A DNA stretch of 64,000 nucleotides from Chromobotia macracanthus (Eukaryota; Chordata; Actinopteri; Cypriniformes; Botiidae). Every line of letters begins with the position of its first letter. The first letter of the stretch is position 1. The notes under the pieces were generated by a model. The model worked only from the letters and a program-made list of their open reading frames with translations. It searched no databases and was not told the origin of the DNA. The stretch covers positions 454,001-518,000 of the forward strand of contig JAZGTH010000035.1 in the NCBI GenBank assembly GCA_036877525.1, written 5' to 3'. Shown piece after piece: positions 45,701 through 58,300 of the stretch. Made by a program: the position numbers and the translations under genes.

Positions 45701-45852
45701 AAGCAGACCATGGTTATGAGTGTTAGTGAAACATACCGCACAGTGAGAAATTACACATTCAATTTATAACTTGAAAGAAGACAGGTATAAATGTGTGTGT
45801 GTGTGTATGTGGTTTCTCAGGGTTCAACTGTGAGTTCTGACAGGCAAAAATA

Positions 45853-46525
45853 TACAGTGGGCAGAAAACGTATTTGGCCACTTAAGCAACACTGATAAAT
45901 GTATGGATGTCTTTGCACTATATAATAAAACTTAAACATAAAAAAATATTCAATAAAATGTATTACTCCACTTGTTCCGACATGGTTAAAAGTTAATGAA
46001 ATACAAAAACTAAAAACTTTCTATTGCTCCCGTGCCAAACCGAACTGCACAGTTTTTCTGAATGATTTGTCAAAGCTTTGGATGGAAACAGATTCACGTG
46101 TGCGGATACCCGAGTTTAGTAAACTTCCTTGCGAGTTACAGCAACATATGGGCCCTCTCCGGGGATCCAGGATAAGCTGTGTCCCAATACATCCTACACA
46201 GACCTGTTAACTGAAACATACACGATGACAGCAGGAGAGACGGGTGGCGTCAGTAAGAGACACGAGGAACTGTGTTGGGTGTCATGTTGTTTACATTCAC
46301 TCGGACACAGTTCTGTGTGTTCCCACCACTCTTCTCCCACAGACTCTCTGAGTCAACAAGACAGAGGTGTTCTGTGTAAACTGTAAATGTTCCGCAATGT
46401 TTCACTTCAACTGTCCAATTGTTTATAAAGGGGATTTTCATCGACATGCAAACACAACATTGGTTGTGTTTTCGTCTCTCAGAGAGAGCTGTCAGAAGAT
46501 GAGATCTAAAAAAACATTCAGGTAA
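45853..46525. mobile_element. probable transposon-derived block, left part of a repeat cluster
   Basis: Begins TACAGTGGGCAGAAAACGTA, resembling the TACAGTGGGGCAAAAA-type end of fish Tc1/mariner elements, and continues into a CpG-containing moderately GC-rich segment (46080-46330) unlike the surrounding AT-rich DNA. No transposase frame is found. Boundaries and family are uncertain. Confidence 0.4.
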
Positions 46526-47088
46526 ATGGATTAGTCCACCTAAAAGCTTATAACAGTAAAATTCCTAAAGCATTGTTATGAAACAGTGACAATAGTTTCT
46601 CAAATACTTATCGCCACAGCCTATTTTTAGCATTATCTAATCTTTCGTTTTGCCAGGTATTAAACATTTAAAATTTTTCAACATTAGTAATATTTGCAAA
46701 GTTACAGTGCTCAAAGTTCACTGCAATGGGAGATATTCTCTTTAACCAAAATTATTTTTTACGAACTACAATAAACAGCTAAAAGGAACTACCGCTCTCT
46801 TCTTCCTGGGTTTGTGATGTCATGATCCCCATAATTTTAATAAACCCCCTCTCCGTGTCAATTCCATGACAATTCCTAACCAATCTGAGCCCATTGCGTA
46901 ACTCTGAAGGAGGGTTTTCATAGAACCAGGAACTCAACAGCCTGTTTTTATGTGAATGGAAACAGCAGTGTAGAAGGTAAAGGTAAAACATTTGAAACAT
47001 TTTTTTTTTTAAAAAACAAAGCATACACCTATTGCAGTGCACCTCAAAAACATAAGACTTTGAAAAAGACATAAGACCCCTTTAAATT
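46526..47088. mobile_element. cyprinid DNA-transposon relic ending in AAGACCCCTTTAA
   Basis: The right half contains TTCCTGGGTTTGTGATGTCA, GGAGGGTTTTCATAGAACCA, AACAAAGCATACA, TGCAGTGCACCTCAAAAAC and the end GACATAAGACCCCTTTAA. I recognise this order of words from an abundant cyprinid element. The left boundary is set near GGATTAGTCCACC and is a guess. No coding capacity. Confidence 0.55.
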
Positions 47089-49109
47089 TCATGTTTTGGG
47101 GTGGGTTGAATGTTAAACAAAAACACATTACACATTGCTGAACAAACCAGCAAAGACCATAAAGGTGTATGTTATAATTTTAATGCATACAGTAGCATAG
47201 TACACACTAGTAATCTTGCACCCACATACACCCTGAAACTGCTCTGAAAAATGATTTTGCATTTCGGGAATCTCTACCAATTTTTCCACACCGTGTTCCA
47301 ACATGAGCTCACCACACTGTTCTCGAGAAAGAACTGGAGACTTGAGAAGGCCAATATTCCTGGCTCAGCAGCCAATCAGGAGTGAGGTCTGACCCGCCTT
47401 GCTGTGCTGGAGGTTGCCATAGAAACTATTTGATACAAGTTGGCAATTGCCATCACTGATATTTCTGGGGATTTCCCATACACCAGCCCTCCACCCCCCA
47501 CCATCAAACAACACCAAACCCCGTATTTCCCCTGCATTAAAGAAAATGGGGGCTGAGTGTATCTGTACTCATTTTAACTGGGTAGGATTTGAATTTACAC
47601 TCTGTTAACAAGCAGGATAAGACTCCCCAACAGAGTGAATTAATGTGCAACTGCGTAAGAGTGATGAGTGGCAGAGACTTGCAGCGTCTGGCTGCCACAC
47701 ACAACAACTTGTCAACAGCATCCATTGCCATGACAACTCCATCTCCTGTTTTCCTCTTTCTGCTGTTTTAACTGCACTTAACTGGCGGAAGGAATTTTTT
47801 TGTTTATTTTGCGTATTTAAATATTTATATATATATATCTATTTTTTTTTCGTTATCATGAGGCACCACAAAACAACATGTAGGTAATCTAGGCTGTAAA
47901 TTATGTGTGGCAGAAAATTTCTGCATTTTCTCACTCAAAAAGCTGTGTGAAGTCTGCAAGCGATCTTCCAGTGGTGTAAATTGCGAGTTCTCTCAGGGCT
48001 GCTCAAGCGCTCTGTATCTGTGAGGAGCAGATCTAAATGGCTTTGCCTTTTCAAATCACTCCGCTTGGACACTTCAGTGGTTTTGGATTAGACTTCAACT
48101 TCCCTAATGCAAAACCATTTAAATACTAGCACATGTCAGCACAGACTATTTACACTGTCACTGGCAGTTGAAGAAATTTCAAGTGTTTTTTCAAGAAAAT
48201 TTCCACTCTGAAAATGAATGCCTTTTTGACAGTAATTGTGAGATCCAAGCACGGGGTGAGCAGACAGAACACTCCCTAGGCGGCAGTAACAGGGTGCAAA
48301 AACAAAGCAATTAGCTGTAGGCTCCAGTTAGCGTAGCGATGGTAGTTGTACTGTAGCTCGAGTAATGCAGCCACCCAACAGAATGAAGCAGAGTTAACTG
48401 CTGTAGTATGAAAATAATGCCCACTCAGCAAGAGGATTTCCTGGTTTTAAGTGCCAGTTATGTCCACCCTTAAACCTTTTTTGTGGTCTTTAGACCATGT
48501 CTGTTAACTTTATATCCTATATGCCAGATTTATGCTAGTGTACATAGATAAGTGTAGTGTAGTACAAAAGGAAGTAAAATATTATATTATAAAATAAAAG
48601 GAACAAAATATTGATGAGTATGAGGAGGTGACTGATTTTGCTGGAATTGGAATGTGTTGAAAATAAAGACTACAGGCAAGGCCATTGAGGTGCAAAGAAT
48701 AAGGACAGGACAAAATGATAAAGGTGGGCCCTAGCCCCTATACACACCTAGCAGTGTAAAGACCTTTTTTTATGGGCCTCTCCATCGTAAGTCCCAAGGC
48801 AATTGCTCTGTTCCAATTCACCTACTTATACTATACACTAATAGTATTCTTTTTGTGATGGGAGAGTGTGTTGAAAAACAGTACACAAAAACCTGAGTTA
48901 TACTAACACACAACGAAAGTGACAATTAACTATTTAATTTATTAATTCAGTGTAGCCTCACTAAACTCCTCCCTCTTGTTTATGTTTGTCACAAAAATAA
49001 ACATCATCAGATAAACAACATCAACGTCAACTAACTCTCATTCATTTGTAACTACATGTCAGCTACTCACATTACAGGATTAGGGTTAGTAAATTAGTAA
49101 ATTATGTTA

Positions 49110-49285
49110 ACTTGCAAAGTTAAGTTGACTTGCAAAGTTAGTTATAGTCAATGGAATGTCTGTTGTGGGATCATCAAAATAAAGTGTCAGCAGATGTGAG
49201 CAGACAGTCTAGTAATACTCTAATGAGCAGTTGACAAGTAGCTGCAAAGTCACTTATAGTTAATGGAATGTCTAAAGTGGACTAT
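49110..49285 (+). repeat. diverged tandem duplication, period about 112 bp
   Basis: GCAAAGTTAGTTATAGTCAA then TGGAATGTCT at 49132 recurs as GCAAAGTCACTTATAGTTAA then TGGAATGTCT at 49244. AATAAAGTGTCAGCAG and ACTCTAATGAGCAGTTGACA lie between. Similar satellite-like units occur in cyprinid genomes. A second short repeat (ACTTGCAAAGTTA twice) precedes it. Confidence 0.65.
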
Positions 49286-50710
49286 CCATTTACATTTACC
49301 ATTTAAAAAACAAGAGACTGTGGGTGAGTCTCTTACCCACAGGGGTTAATAATTTTGCAAAGAGAAGCAGAAACAAACAGCAAGAAGTAAGGGTAACCAC
49401 CTCAAAAATGAGAGAGAGAGAAAGAAACAGGGAGGGGGAAGAAAAGAGTGAACTAAGTGATTGAGCGAATGAATCAGATGAGAACAAACCAGATGAGATC
49501 TGGCCTGATTTCTGAATGCACATCAATTTGTTCCTGTTTTTTTGCATTTAGAGTGAATGGAGAAACTGTGACTCTTTTGCAATCAACTTACAAATTCCCT
49601 CACAAATAATATCAACCTTGATGAAGGCACCAGACGTGATGAAAGCTTGCCGGGTTTAGATGGAGACAGTCATGAGCTTAGGATAGAGACATCACTTTGC
49701 CATTTCTTTCCTGAGCTCAAGACTGCCGTGAATCAACAATAACTCTTGATAAATCTACATCTAAATCAACACAGTTGTTTGCCAAATACTCTCTCATGGT
49801 TTTACAGGCCTGGCCGTAACCTTCGGGCTGCTTTGTGTGAACCTGTGTCATAAGACCTCTGGCATGCAGCCTGACCACAGGAAGCAAAAAACACAACAAC
49901 CCTCAGCCACTCTTGGAATGCAGGCTAACCTCAAGAGACAAAGGGAATAGTGTATTCCTGAAAGCCCTAATAGAGAGAGAAGCAAAACTGTGCCAGAATT
50001 CACCCTCTCTCTCTCTTTCCCAAGCTCTAATTCGGTCTTGCTTTCTGGCTATTTCTCTCTTCACAATATGTTTGGGTCAAGAGTGGGTATGGCAGAGAAC
50101 TGCAGCCAGAAGGGAAACAGCTGCCCCGGTGTCTGCAAAGCACCATTACACTGATACGATGGCAGGAAATGGAATTTATACCGGCCAGATGCAACTGTGC
50201 TTTAATAGAGCTGAGGCAGGCATCTTAATACTCTGCCTGTGACCTTCATGAGGAATATATTTTCAGGGTTGTGGTATCAGTGATACTGTCGTCAGCACCG
50301 TTTACACCCCTGTGAGTCTAGCAGTGCAGACCCATATCAGCCTGAGAGTGTGACCATGTGTCCTCAATATCTCCAGTAGTTCTGGGGTCTAATTCCAGAG
50401 GGGAGGAGGGAGAAATGTGCACTGAGAAACATGCTGGTTAATGTTTACTGCTGATTCCTGAGACTGAGACAAAACATGTTCTACAACTTTTACTGCCATT
50501 AGTGTATTACAGCTTAAATAGCAACGTTCCACTTTGAAATTAAAGAGAGATGATTACTAGAATGTTCCCGACACGAATGCAGCATTTCATTTGATTTCTT
50601 GATTCTGTCAGCATTACAACTACCCCTAAAACCTTCAACCATGTAAATACTTCATATGTAAAAATATATATGAAACAAAATATTTATAATTTCAAATGAA
50701 ATTACTACTA

Positions 50711-50955
50711 CACTGTAAAAAAAACAAACACTTTGCTGCCTTAAAAATTTAAGTTTAATCAATGTGGCTGCACAAGTCATTTCATCTTACTCTTTGTAAT
50801 ATTGACTGGTCTTGAGTTGCTGTAACATTAATAGTTGAACATTTTTTAAAGTGTATAAGTTACACCAGTCAGGATTTAAACTATTAAGTTGAAATGACTT
50901 GTAAAGCCAAGTTGAATAAACAACAATTTAAGGCAACAAAGTATTTTTTACAGTG
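50711..50955. mobile_element. palindromic MITE with CACTGTAAAAA ends
   Basis: The left end CACTGTAAAAAAAACAAACA then CTTTGCTGCCTTAAA, and the right end TTTAAGGCAACAAAGTATTT then TTTACAGTG, are near-perfect inverted repeats. Pairing continues through CACAAGTCATTTCATCTTA against TTGAAATGACTTGTAAAG. The 245-bp element lacks any open frame. The low divergence between arms suggests a fairly young insertion. The type is familiar from cyprinids. Confidence 0.85.
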
Positions 50956-51949
50956 TATGTTCTGACAGAATTAAAAGTTTTATTAAAAATATGCCTGTTT
51001 TATAAGCTGTTCAGGCAAATTAAAGCAAGCAAATGTTTCATTTTGAACATTCTGTTTCCATGTTTCACCTGCTCTGGTGAATTTTGTAGCATTTGGTTCT
51101 GCCGTTTTAAGTAATTGTGCTGATATTTTCTGTGTGACAACCACATTTCAGCCGCAGAACACCACTTAATTATTCCAAAATAATTCAATAACAATATATT
51201 TTTTTTTATTTTAGAGCCTGTTTTGTCCCACTCCTTAAGAATCAGCATTAAGTCAATGTGTTACTGGGCTTTTGAAAGCATCTGTATTTACTGAAATCTC
51301 ACAAAAGAAAAATGTGAGGTTTTAAGCACCAGTAACTACAGTACAAAAGAACCGTTGGTGACATTCTCTCAGAGCTGTAAAAATGTTAAATGATCGTCTT
51401 TAAGCTCTAAAGCTTGAACAGAGGGCCGAAGGGAAACAACTCCAGACTGTCTGTCACAACTATCATAAATCAGATTCCCAGCATGCATTCACACACGAAA
51501 CAAACAAAAAAAAAACATTTGTGATCTTGCCTCCAATTTAAAGTATGTCTGCACTGGCAAATTTTAACAGTTCTCCACAAAATTTTGCTCTCACGCTGGT
51601 TCGGTAGATAAAATCTGCAAACCAAAGAACTGCTTGGGTTGCAAATACTCCAACTAGTGACTTTTTGATATTGAATTTGAATGAGGGAGCGTGAGAGACA
51701 TGGTGAGGAGGGCGAGCAAGAAGTAGAACTTAAAGCTTTTCTCCTGTCCTTCTAACTGATCAAATTAAATAAGTATCAAATTAATGACTCGTGTAAAAGA
51801 AGTGATCCGTGAGTCACTAAACGTGTGGTGTGAATGACAGCATGATAATTTGATCCCTCTGTTTAGGACCCATTCAGCAGATCTATAGGAGACTCCAAAA
51901 CAAGCACCTCGGACAACCTCACCCCCTTCCCCGTCAGCAGTGACAGAGT

Positions 51950-52115
51950 GCAGCATCGCTAAATGGAAATGTATAATTACTATGGCCTCAAATGCTAATT
52001 AAAACTTTGTCTAATAATAACTTTCAATAATTACACATCCCAAATGAATTCTGGGACAGCCAAACGTCCAAGCAATTATGGCAGTGTATTCTGTCTGTGA
52101 GAGGAATGAGCCATC
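51950..52115. promoter_or_regulatory. possible conserved non-coding element
   Basis: Repeat-free, with dense homeodomain-like cores (TATAATTACTATGG, GCTAATTAAAA, CAATAATTACAC, CAATTATGGCAG). This composition is typical of deeply conserved enhancers near developmental genes, but no alignment is available. Confidence 0.2.
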
Positions 52116-52734
52116 CATACACAAGAATAAATGCTCAAATGAATAAAGATGAAGAAAAACACAAACTATAACAGGAATGAGTCATAGGGCATAAACTACA
52201 GTGGAATAATAAAGAAGAATATAATTAGCTGATAAATCAACATGAGTAAAGAGGGGCCTGAAAGGAGCTATAATGTTGTACAAAGACAATGTGCTTTACA
52301 GATCCAAAGTCACAGGTTTGCTCCCTGTAACAGGTAATCAATGAACCATTATGCCTAATACTATAAAGTGTTGCAAACAGTAAAATGTTTATGGTGTATG
52401 TTTTAGAACAGCTATGCACACATTACATTTTTCTCCTATCTCATCTTCTTATAACTAATCTTATATTACTTAAAAGAAACAGCTTGTAAGCAAAGCTTTC
52501 CTCACTTGATTTCTCCAAAAATGTGGCTCTGTTGTTTTCAACACTTCTGTGTTTGAATAAGCGGCCCAACATATCAACTTCTGACTCAGCCAATGAGCAT
52601 GTTTGGGTCGGGAACAAATGTCATTGTTTAAGAAATCAGTTTGAAAACAGCTATTGGTTTTTGTTACTGTGTTTGGCGATGCTAGCAGGGCAGAAATTAC
52701 ACACTGCAGTTTTAACAAATGCTGTTATATCTAC

Positions 52735-52970
52735 TAATGTCTCTCCCAGCATTCCTCTTCTGCACAGAGCCCTAATTAATCCACAGCAGATAATGTGGTG
52801 TATGGCCTTTATAATTATCACACGCACCTCTTCTCTTCTGCCTCCAACAGCCCAAAATTTCATCTTAAATTTAGAAATTAGGCCATAATCATAGATGCAT
52901 ATCACCTCTTCATCTTAATTGATAATTACTAGTGTGTTAATTTGCAGGCATCTATTATCACACATGCAGG
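52735..52970. promoter_or_regulatory. possible conserved non-coding element
   Basis: Repeat-free segment with CCTAATTAATCC, TTTATAATTATCACAC, TTAATTGATAATTACTAG and a GGCCATAATCATAGATGCAT stretch. It resembles conserved non-coding DNA just beyond the 3' end of pard3b. Speculative. Confidence 0.2.
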
Positions 52971-53079
52971 TATCAGGGGGTTATGATATGAATATAAACT
53001 GGAAATGTTAACAGTGGACTGGAGGACGTTTGTACAGTTTATTCATTCTCCACACAGAGATCAAAAAGACAAACAAGAG

Positions 53080-54265
53080 CTTATTGTTTCAAATGCATTT
53101 TTATTGAAAATGTGTTATATAAAAGACAAGATGTCTGCAGCGATATTAGGTGCACAAATCTTTTTGCTTTGTAAAAGATATGTGTTCGAAACGACTATTG
53201 AATACTATCTATAATACTTATTAATACTCTGAAGACAGAGTCTCAAAAAATGTGAGAACATTAAACAGGAGTGAAATACTTTCAAAAAAAGTACATGAAC
53301 ATCTTAAAACAAACATTTGAGTACAAGACCCAACCCCTTGCCCTCTAAATGAGCAAGACGAACAAAATTCCCCTAAACATAGAGTTTCTGTAGATTAATG
53401 TGTCTAATTGCTTTCTCAACCTGTTAAAATGGGCGAGGGTTTAGGTAGGAACTGTATAAGCCCAGGAAGACACAGCTGATGAGGTAAAGACCTGCCCCTC
53501 TCTTATCCTTCCTTGTGTCAGAGGTTCTTTGGACCCTCCTTTCCTCTTCCTGACAAACAAGTTCATTCTCTTCATCTTTCTGTTTATTTAACTTCACATA
53601 CAGGACGGTTCTGAGTGCTATGTTGCATTGTGCCATTTTAACAAAACAATCGTTATTAAAATTGCCTTATGAAGTGACATTCCACTTTCAAGTGTGCTGT
53701 TTGCAGAAGCACAAAGTGATTGACTGGTGGCGATCTGAAGTCAAAATAGTGAATTCAGAAAGGCTTATATGTATATATGTATATGTATATGGAGTGGTCC
53801 AACATACCTAGCATAACACTTTCATATTCATACATACACACGCATACATTAGTATGTATCCTCCACAGTTTTACTGTAAAGATTGTACCGTATTGTGCAA
53901 GTAAAAGAGATACTGATCCAAATGCTCCCTCACACTTTAAGCGTCCAAACCTCAGTATTATAAGGCAGCCCATTATCTGAGGGCATAGTGGGGCAGCATT
54001 CATCTTTAAAAACTGACATACACAAATATACAGAAGTTGTTACATAGTCACACAAATAAAGAGGGATAATTTAAAAGTTTATAGAGTGGAGCTGGGTTAC
54101 GTGACAATTTTGCCTGTGACAACCACGATTTAGCTTTGGCCAGCAATACAGGATATTGAGGATATGATCCAACAAAATTAGTATAAAAACATACAAATAC
54201 CAGTTTATATCCACATGATTGGCACAGTGGTGCTTGCTTCATAAACACTAAATAAAATGGTAAGG
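53080..54265 (-). other. pard3b 3' UTR (inferred extent)
   Basis: AT-rich non-coding sequence between the pard3b stop codon and the candidate poly(A) site, free of recognisable transposons. The far end is inferred from the AATAAA at 53100-53105; use of the nearer AATAAA at 53583 would shorten it. Confidence 0.45.
53100..53105 (-). terminator. candidate poly(A) signal of pard3b
   Basis: Minus strand AATAAA about 1.16 kb past the pard3b stop codon. Some 25 bases further along the transcript lies a U/GU-rich tract (CTTGTTTGTCTTTTTGATC), the usual layout of a vertebrate cleavage site. A second AATAAA at 53583-53588 on the same strand could be an alternative, shorter 3' end. Confidence 0.45.
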
Positions 54266-54626
54266 TTAAACAGCTGCCGTCATAGGGTTTTTCTGTTTCG
54301 GGTCTGAGTGCCGTGCCTCTCTGTATGCAAAACGCTCTGGGCTGGTGTTGCGGTACCCGCCACGGTTCATGGTGTCGTATCGAGGGCCTCTGAGGGGAAT
54401 GGTGGGAGAGGGGGGCACGTCCTGCCGAAGTGGACCCCTCTGCTGTGGAGGAGGGTGACCGAACCCTGAGTCACCCTGTCGAGGGTCCAATGGGCGAGGG
54501 CAATTATCTCTAGGGGGGTAACTGGGGTGGTAGCCTGACTGTGGGTTTGGGTAGTGTGCGGGGTCCCTGTGCCCTGCCCATGGCTGCACTGGATACTCAT
54601 TAGTTATACTGGTTTGTGGTGGTCTT
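54266..54626 (-). CDS. pard3b: pard3b terminal coding exon
   Basis: Acceptor tctcttttgcag|A with a long pyrimidine tract. After completing a split Arg codon it encodes 119 residues: RPPQTSITNEYPVQPWAGHR, then a low-complexity Pro/Tyr/Arg-rich region (PNPQSGYHPSYPPRDNCPRP, PPPQQRGPLRQDVPPSPTIP) and the end KQKNPMTAAV, stop TAA at 54266-54268. There are no folded-domain features; it is a disordered C-terminal tail. The terminal Thr-Ala-Ala-Val is hydrophobic at the last position but lacks the Ser/Thr at -2 of a class I PDZ ligand. GC content is well above the flanks, as expected for coding sequence here. Confidence 0.85.
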
Positions 54627-55199
54627 CTGCAAAAGAGAAAAAAATGAAGGAATTGCAGTTATATTAGATAATTAGAGCTGCATGGTTTTAACTTGAAAAA
54701 TTGATTAGATTATTCATAGATTAAAACCCTGTTCCAAATCCAAGATTAGGTACTCCTGACACAAGGGGCTACTGTAGCAGCAAAATTATACAGTAACTTC
54801 TTGTGCATTTTAAGTCTGGGCTTTCAATGAGATTTATGCCATTAAGAAAACAGTTTCTCAATGGACAGGACAATGAACATGAAACATTATATCACAGCCA
54901 TTTGACCAACATAGACATCACAAACAAAACAAGACATGACAGTGAGTGCCAGCCCAGATTAAACCCATTGTAAACAATAGAAAAATGTAAAAACAAAAGA
55001 AGTTGCTTACCAAAAAAAGATCACTTACCAATGACTATTTTAAGTGAAAAATTAACCCTTTTTGCCTGTTCAATAAATTTGACAATTATATGGCCAAGCA
55101 AGAACATCTCTGGCTTTTGAATCCATGAGGAACTCTTTCTTAATGGTAAACATTGTATTTATTTTGAGATCAGTTACAGCAGCAGAGAAGGTTTTACTG

Positions 55200-55285
55200 G
55201 ATAACAAAAGCAGCCAGCTTTTGTTAAGTCCATCAAAACAGACCAGCCTGGCCAGGCTGAAAGACCAGCTAACCATTTTAAGCTG
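55200..55285. repeat. GACCAGCCTGG inverted repeat
   Basis: CAGCCTGGCCAGGCTG (55244-55259) is a perfect 16-bp palindrome. Weaker pairing extends outward (CATCAAAACAGAC, AGCTGTTTTG). It resembles an old dispersed fish repeat rich in ACCAGC words, possibly related to 4320-4500. Confidence 0.5.
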
Positions 55286-55371
55286 TTTTGTTTTCTTTTC
55301 AGTCTACAGGGGCGAAGTCAAATGAGAACAGAATATAGTAACCCTAATCTGACCACTGCCACTTTGTGGAA

Positions 55372-55396
55372 AGAGAGAGAGAGAGAGAGAGAGAGA
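55372..55396 (+). repeat. (GA)n microsatellite
   Basis: A run of about 12 GA units followed by CAGAAAGAGAAGGAG purine-rich sequence. Confidence 0.95.
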
Positions 55397-58300
55397 CAGA
55401 AAGAGAAGGAGAAACATGGTCCGATCATGGTATCATCCTGTATGTCATGGCAACTTGTGTTGAGACAGGCATGACATACCATAGACCTGCAACAGACACA
55501 TTTTAACACTTCCTGTGTCAAGCGCATACAAACTCTGGGACAGGGAATGACATGCGGTCAGGGTCTCTGGAGACAGTAATAAGGAGGCAGATAGTTATCC
55601 ATCTCTGGTTTCTGCACACTGGCTGATTAGGGTATAATCTCTGCTGTAAGGCGAGATTCTGCCAGAGTTTCAGCACGCCTTAGCACAATTCACATTCTTC
55701 CGGCTCATGTGCTGCTGTGTCCTGAACGGGAAGTTCCAGGAGCTTTAGCTGGCAGTTATATTACACCTCAACTGAAAGACATCCAGAAAGAAGCCTCTGA
55801 GAACCTCTGAGAGAAGACAACCAGACAGAGGGCAGCAGGACCGTTCCCTTTCGCTGAATCAGTGTCCCTGTCTCATTCCCATCATACCTTAGGCTAGTAT
55901 CAGTAACAGGCCTGGCATTCCACGTCTTAAGTAGCTAGCGTTCTGTTTAGACTTTCCGGACCTTCCCTATTAACTTATTTTTGTGTACGATATGTCTGTG
56001 AACAAGCTTCCAGACTGAAAGTTCTCTGCAGTATCAATTAGCACGGACTTGTTCGCTGCAGTGCTAGACAACCAGAGTGTACGTGTTTCTCACATATCGT
56101 GTTACCCAACGAGTGTGCAAAATATCAGTCTCAAGGACTGTAAGTGCACTCTCGTGTAGTGGTCTTGCAGTGTCTGGAATACAAAAGGGAGGGTTTCCTG
56201 AAGATCTGGAGGGCAGGAAGGCAAGCATTCCAAAATCATCAGCATCCTCTTAATCTCTCAAAAAGCCATGACCAGCCAACCAGCAAGACAGTTGAGTGTC
56301 TGGACATGCACAGACCCTGCTGACCCCTTCTTCATCACTCACCCACCACATCATTGGATGAGGCTCCTGTGATGTCACACTCTTGGATAAGCATTGTGTG
56401 TCTACGGTGAGTGCGTTTATAAACTGGATGCCAATGAAGGCTAGAATCATCATTACTACTGGAGACTATCAGCTTTAACACATATGGTGGCTGCCTGCAT
56501 CTGGTTCTGCCAGCCTATTCAAACCAGCCCTCAAGCCCAGACCATTAACAATTAATCTTTCCTATTCTCAAACATATCATCCTCCCACAGGCTAATACAA
56601 AACACAAAGCATTTACACTTCTGTTCTGGTTTGGCCTCTTCTCAATACTGAACCCAGGAGTTTCAATGGGTCTACAGGGATGGTAGAAAACAAGAAGCCT
56701 AGAAGGGTAAAGATCCACTAGGGTAATGTTCCACTGTGAATACAATCAACAGTTGGGGAAACCGGAAGACATAACAGGAATGGAAACCATTACTGTATTC
56801 TAGTGAGGCCCTCTCTTCAGTTCTCAACCCCACGTTCCCCAGTAAAAAAGGAAGATGGGAAACCAACCGAGTTCAGGGGTGGACTGTCTGACACAGGCAG
56901 TGGTGTGAGGATCAGTGACCAAGACAAGGAGTTTTTAAACATTAGGCCAATTTTTGTTTTAAATTATTTATTTATTCAGTCTGTGAAATCCTGATTTTCC
57001 TGAACTAAATATGCTACAGTGGTATGCAGCCCATTGGGACACATTTCCCTCCTGGTTAAAAGACTCTATGCAACTGCCTTTGGGGCTCGGTTGGGAATTC
57101 TAAGACATTCCTGATTTGCAGCTATTTAAATGGTTTTGTGGGCTCAACAGCTGGGAACAGCTGTTTGAGCACCCATGGACCTCAGTCAGAGTAGACAGCA
57201 TATTTAATGACATGAATGAAAACGAGGCTGTTAGGGATGGAAGTACAGTCTGTTCGTTATGTTGTAATCCTTTGTAGCTTGTGTGGATCACTCAGCTGAC
57301 GAAATGTTTAAATGCCTCATTTGCAGTTGTGTCAAATTAAACATGGCATCTTCCCTGATTAGGGCCCATGGAAGAAAAAAGCCATTTTACCAGCGTACAC
57401 AGACTATTGTTAAATTTCCACATACTGAAGCAATTATAAAGATTTATAGAGCTGTTCAGCATGATTATAGCATATACGATTAGAGGGTCGAACTTAACTA
57501 ACACTCGGGGCAAAAATGCCACTGAACGTGACAAAAAAAATCCCCAGATATTTAAAAAGTAGGGGTAAAAATGCTTGATTTATGGGTTTGTGCTTCTGCA
57601 GACACCACTGTGACCTGTAGCTGTCAGATAACTGTTTTCACTGTCCCAGTAGCGAGTGTTGCTCAATGTGTAGCTAATATGAAATGGTTTATCACAGAGT
57701 AAAAGAGAAAAGCTCAGGTCTGAAAACACTGAATGTGATGAAAATACTCCCAACAAATCAAAAACTGAAACAGTGATTACATCACAATTTACTGTTGTTG
57801 AAAGACACTGCAGACACATTAGTTCTGTTTAATTTACCACAGGGACAAACAGCTATTCCAAATGTATGTGCTATCTTATGCATTATTTTTGTACTTAATG
57901 TTGATATGAGTTTAAAGATAACCATAATTGTTGAGAATTTGTTTGAATCAATGTATAATCAATGTACAACACATTATATGTTTTTATATGGGTGGAGAAA
58001 TGGCCTCTTGTTTAACCCTGATAATTAGTTCCAGTGGGTATGGTAATTATTGCCTCTTGATTAAAAAAAGTTAATTTCTGACACTTTATGATTGAGATCT
58101 CAATTCTCTTTTAATAAGCCACATTGATTTATGCATTCCTGACTTTTGAATCTGTCCTCTGAGAAAATACAGCAACATTAAATTGCTGAAAACAAATCTA
58201 TTCTTCTTCACCAAAATGAGCAAAGAGCGATATATTAAAAATCTGCCTCCAGGCCTCCATCATGCAGTGGGGGAGATGGCGAAAAATGATATTTCAGTAC

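Noticed and set aside
49913..50242. 109-codon plus-strand frame in the intergenic region
   Set aside because: No family features, no splice or promoter context, and composition like the surrounding non-coding DNA.
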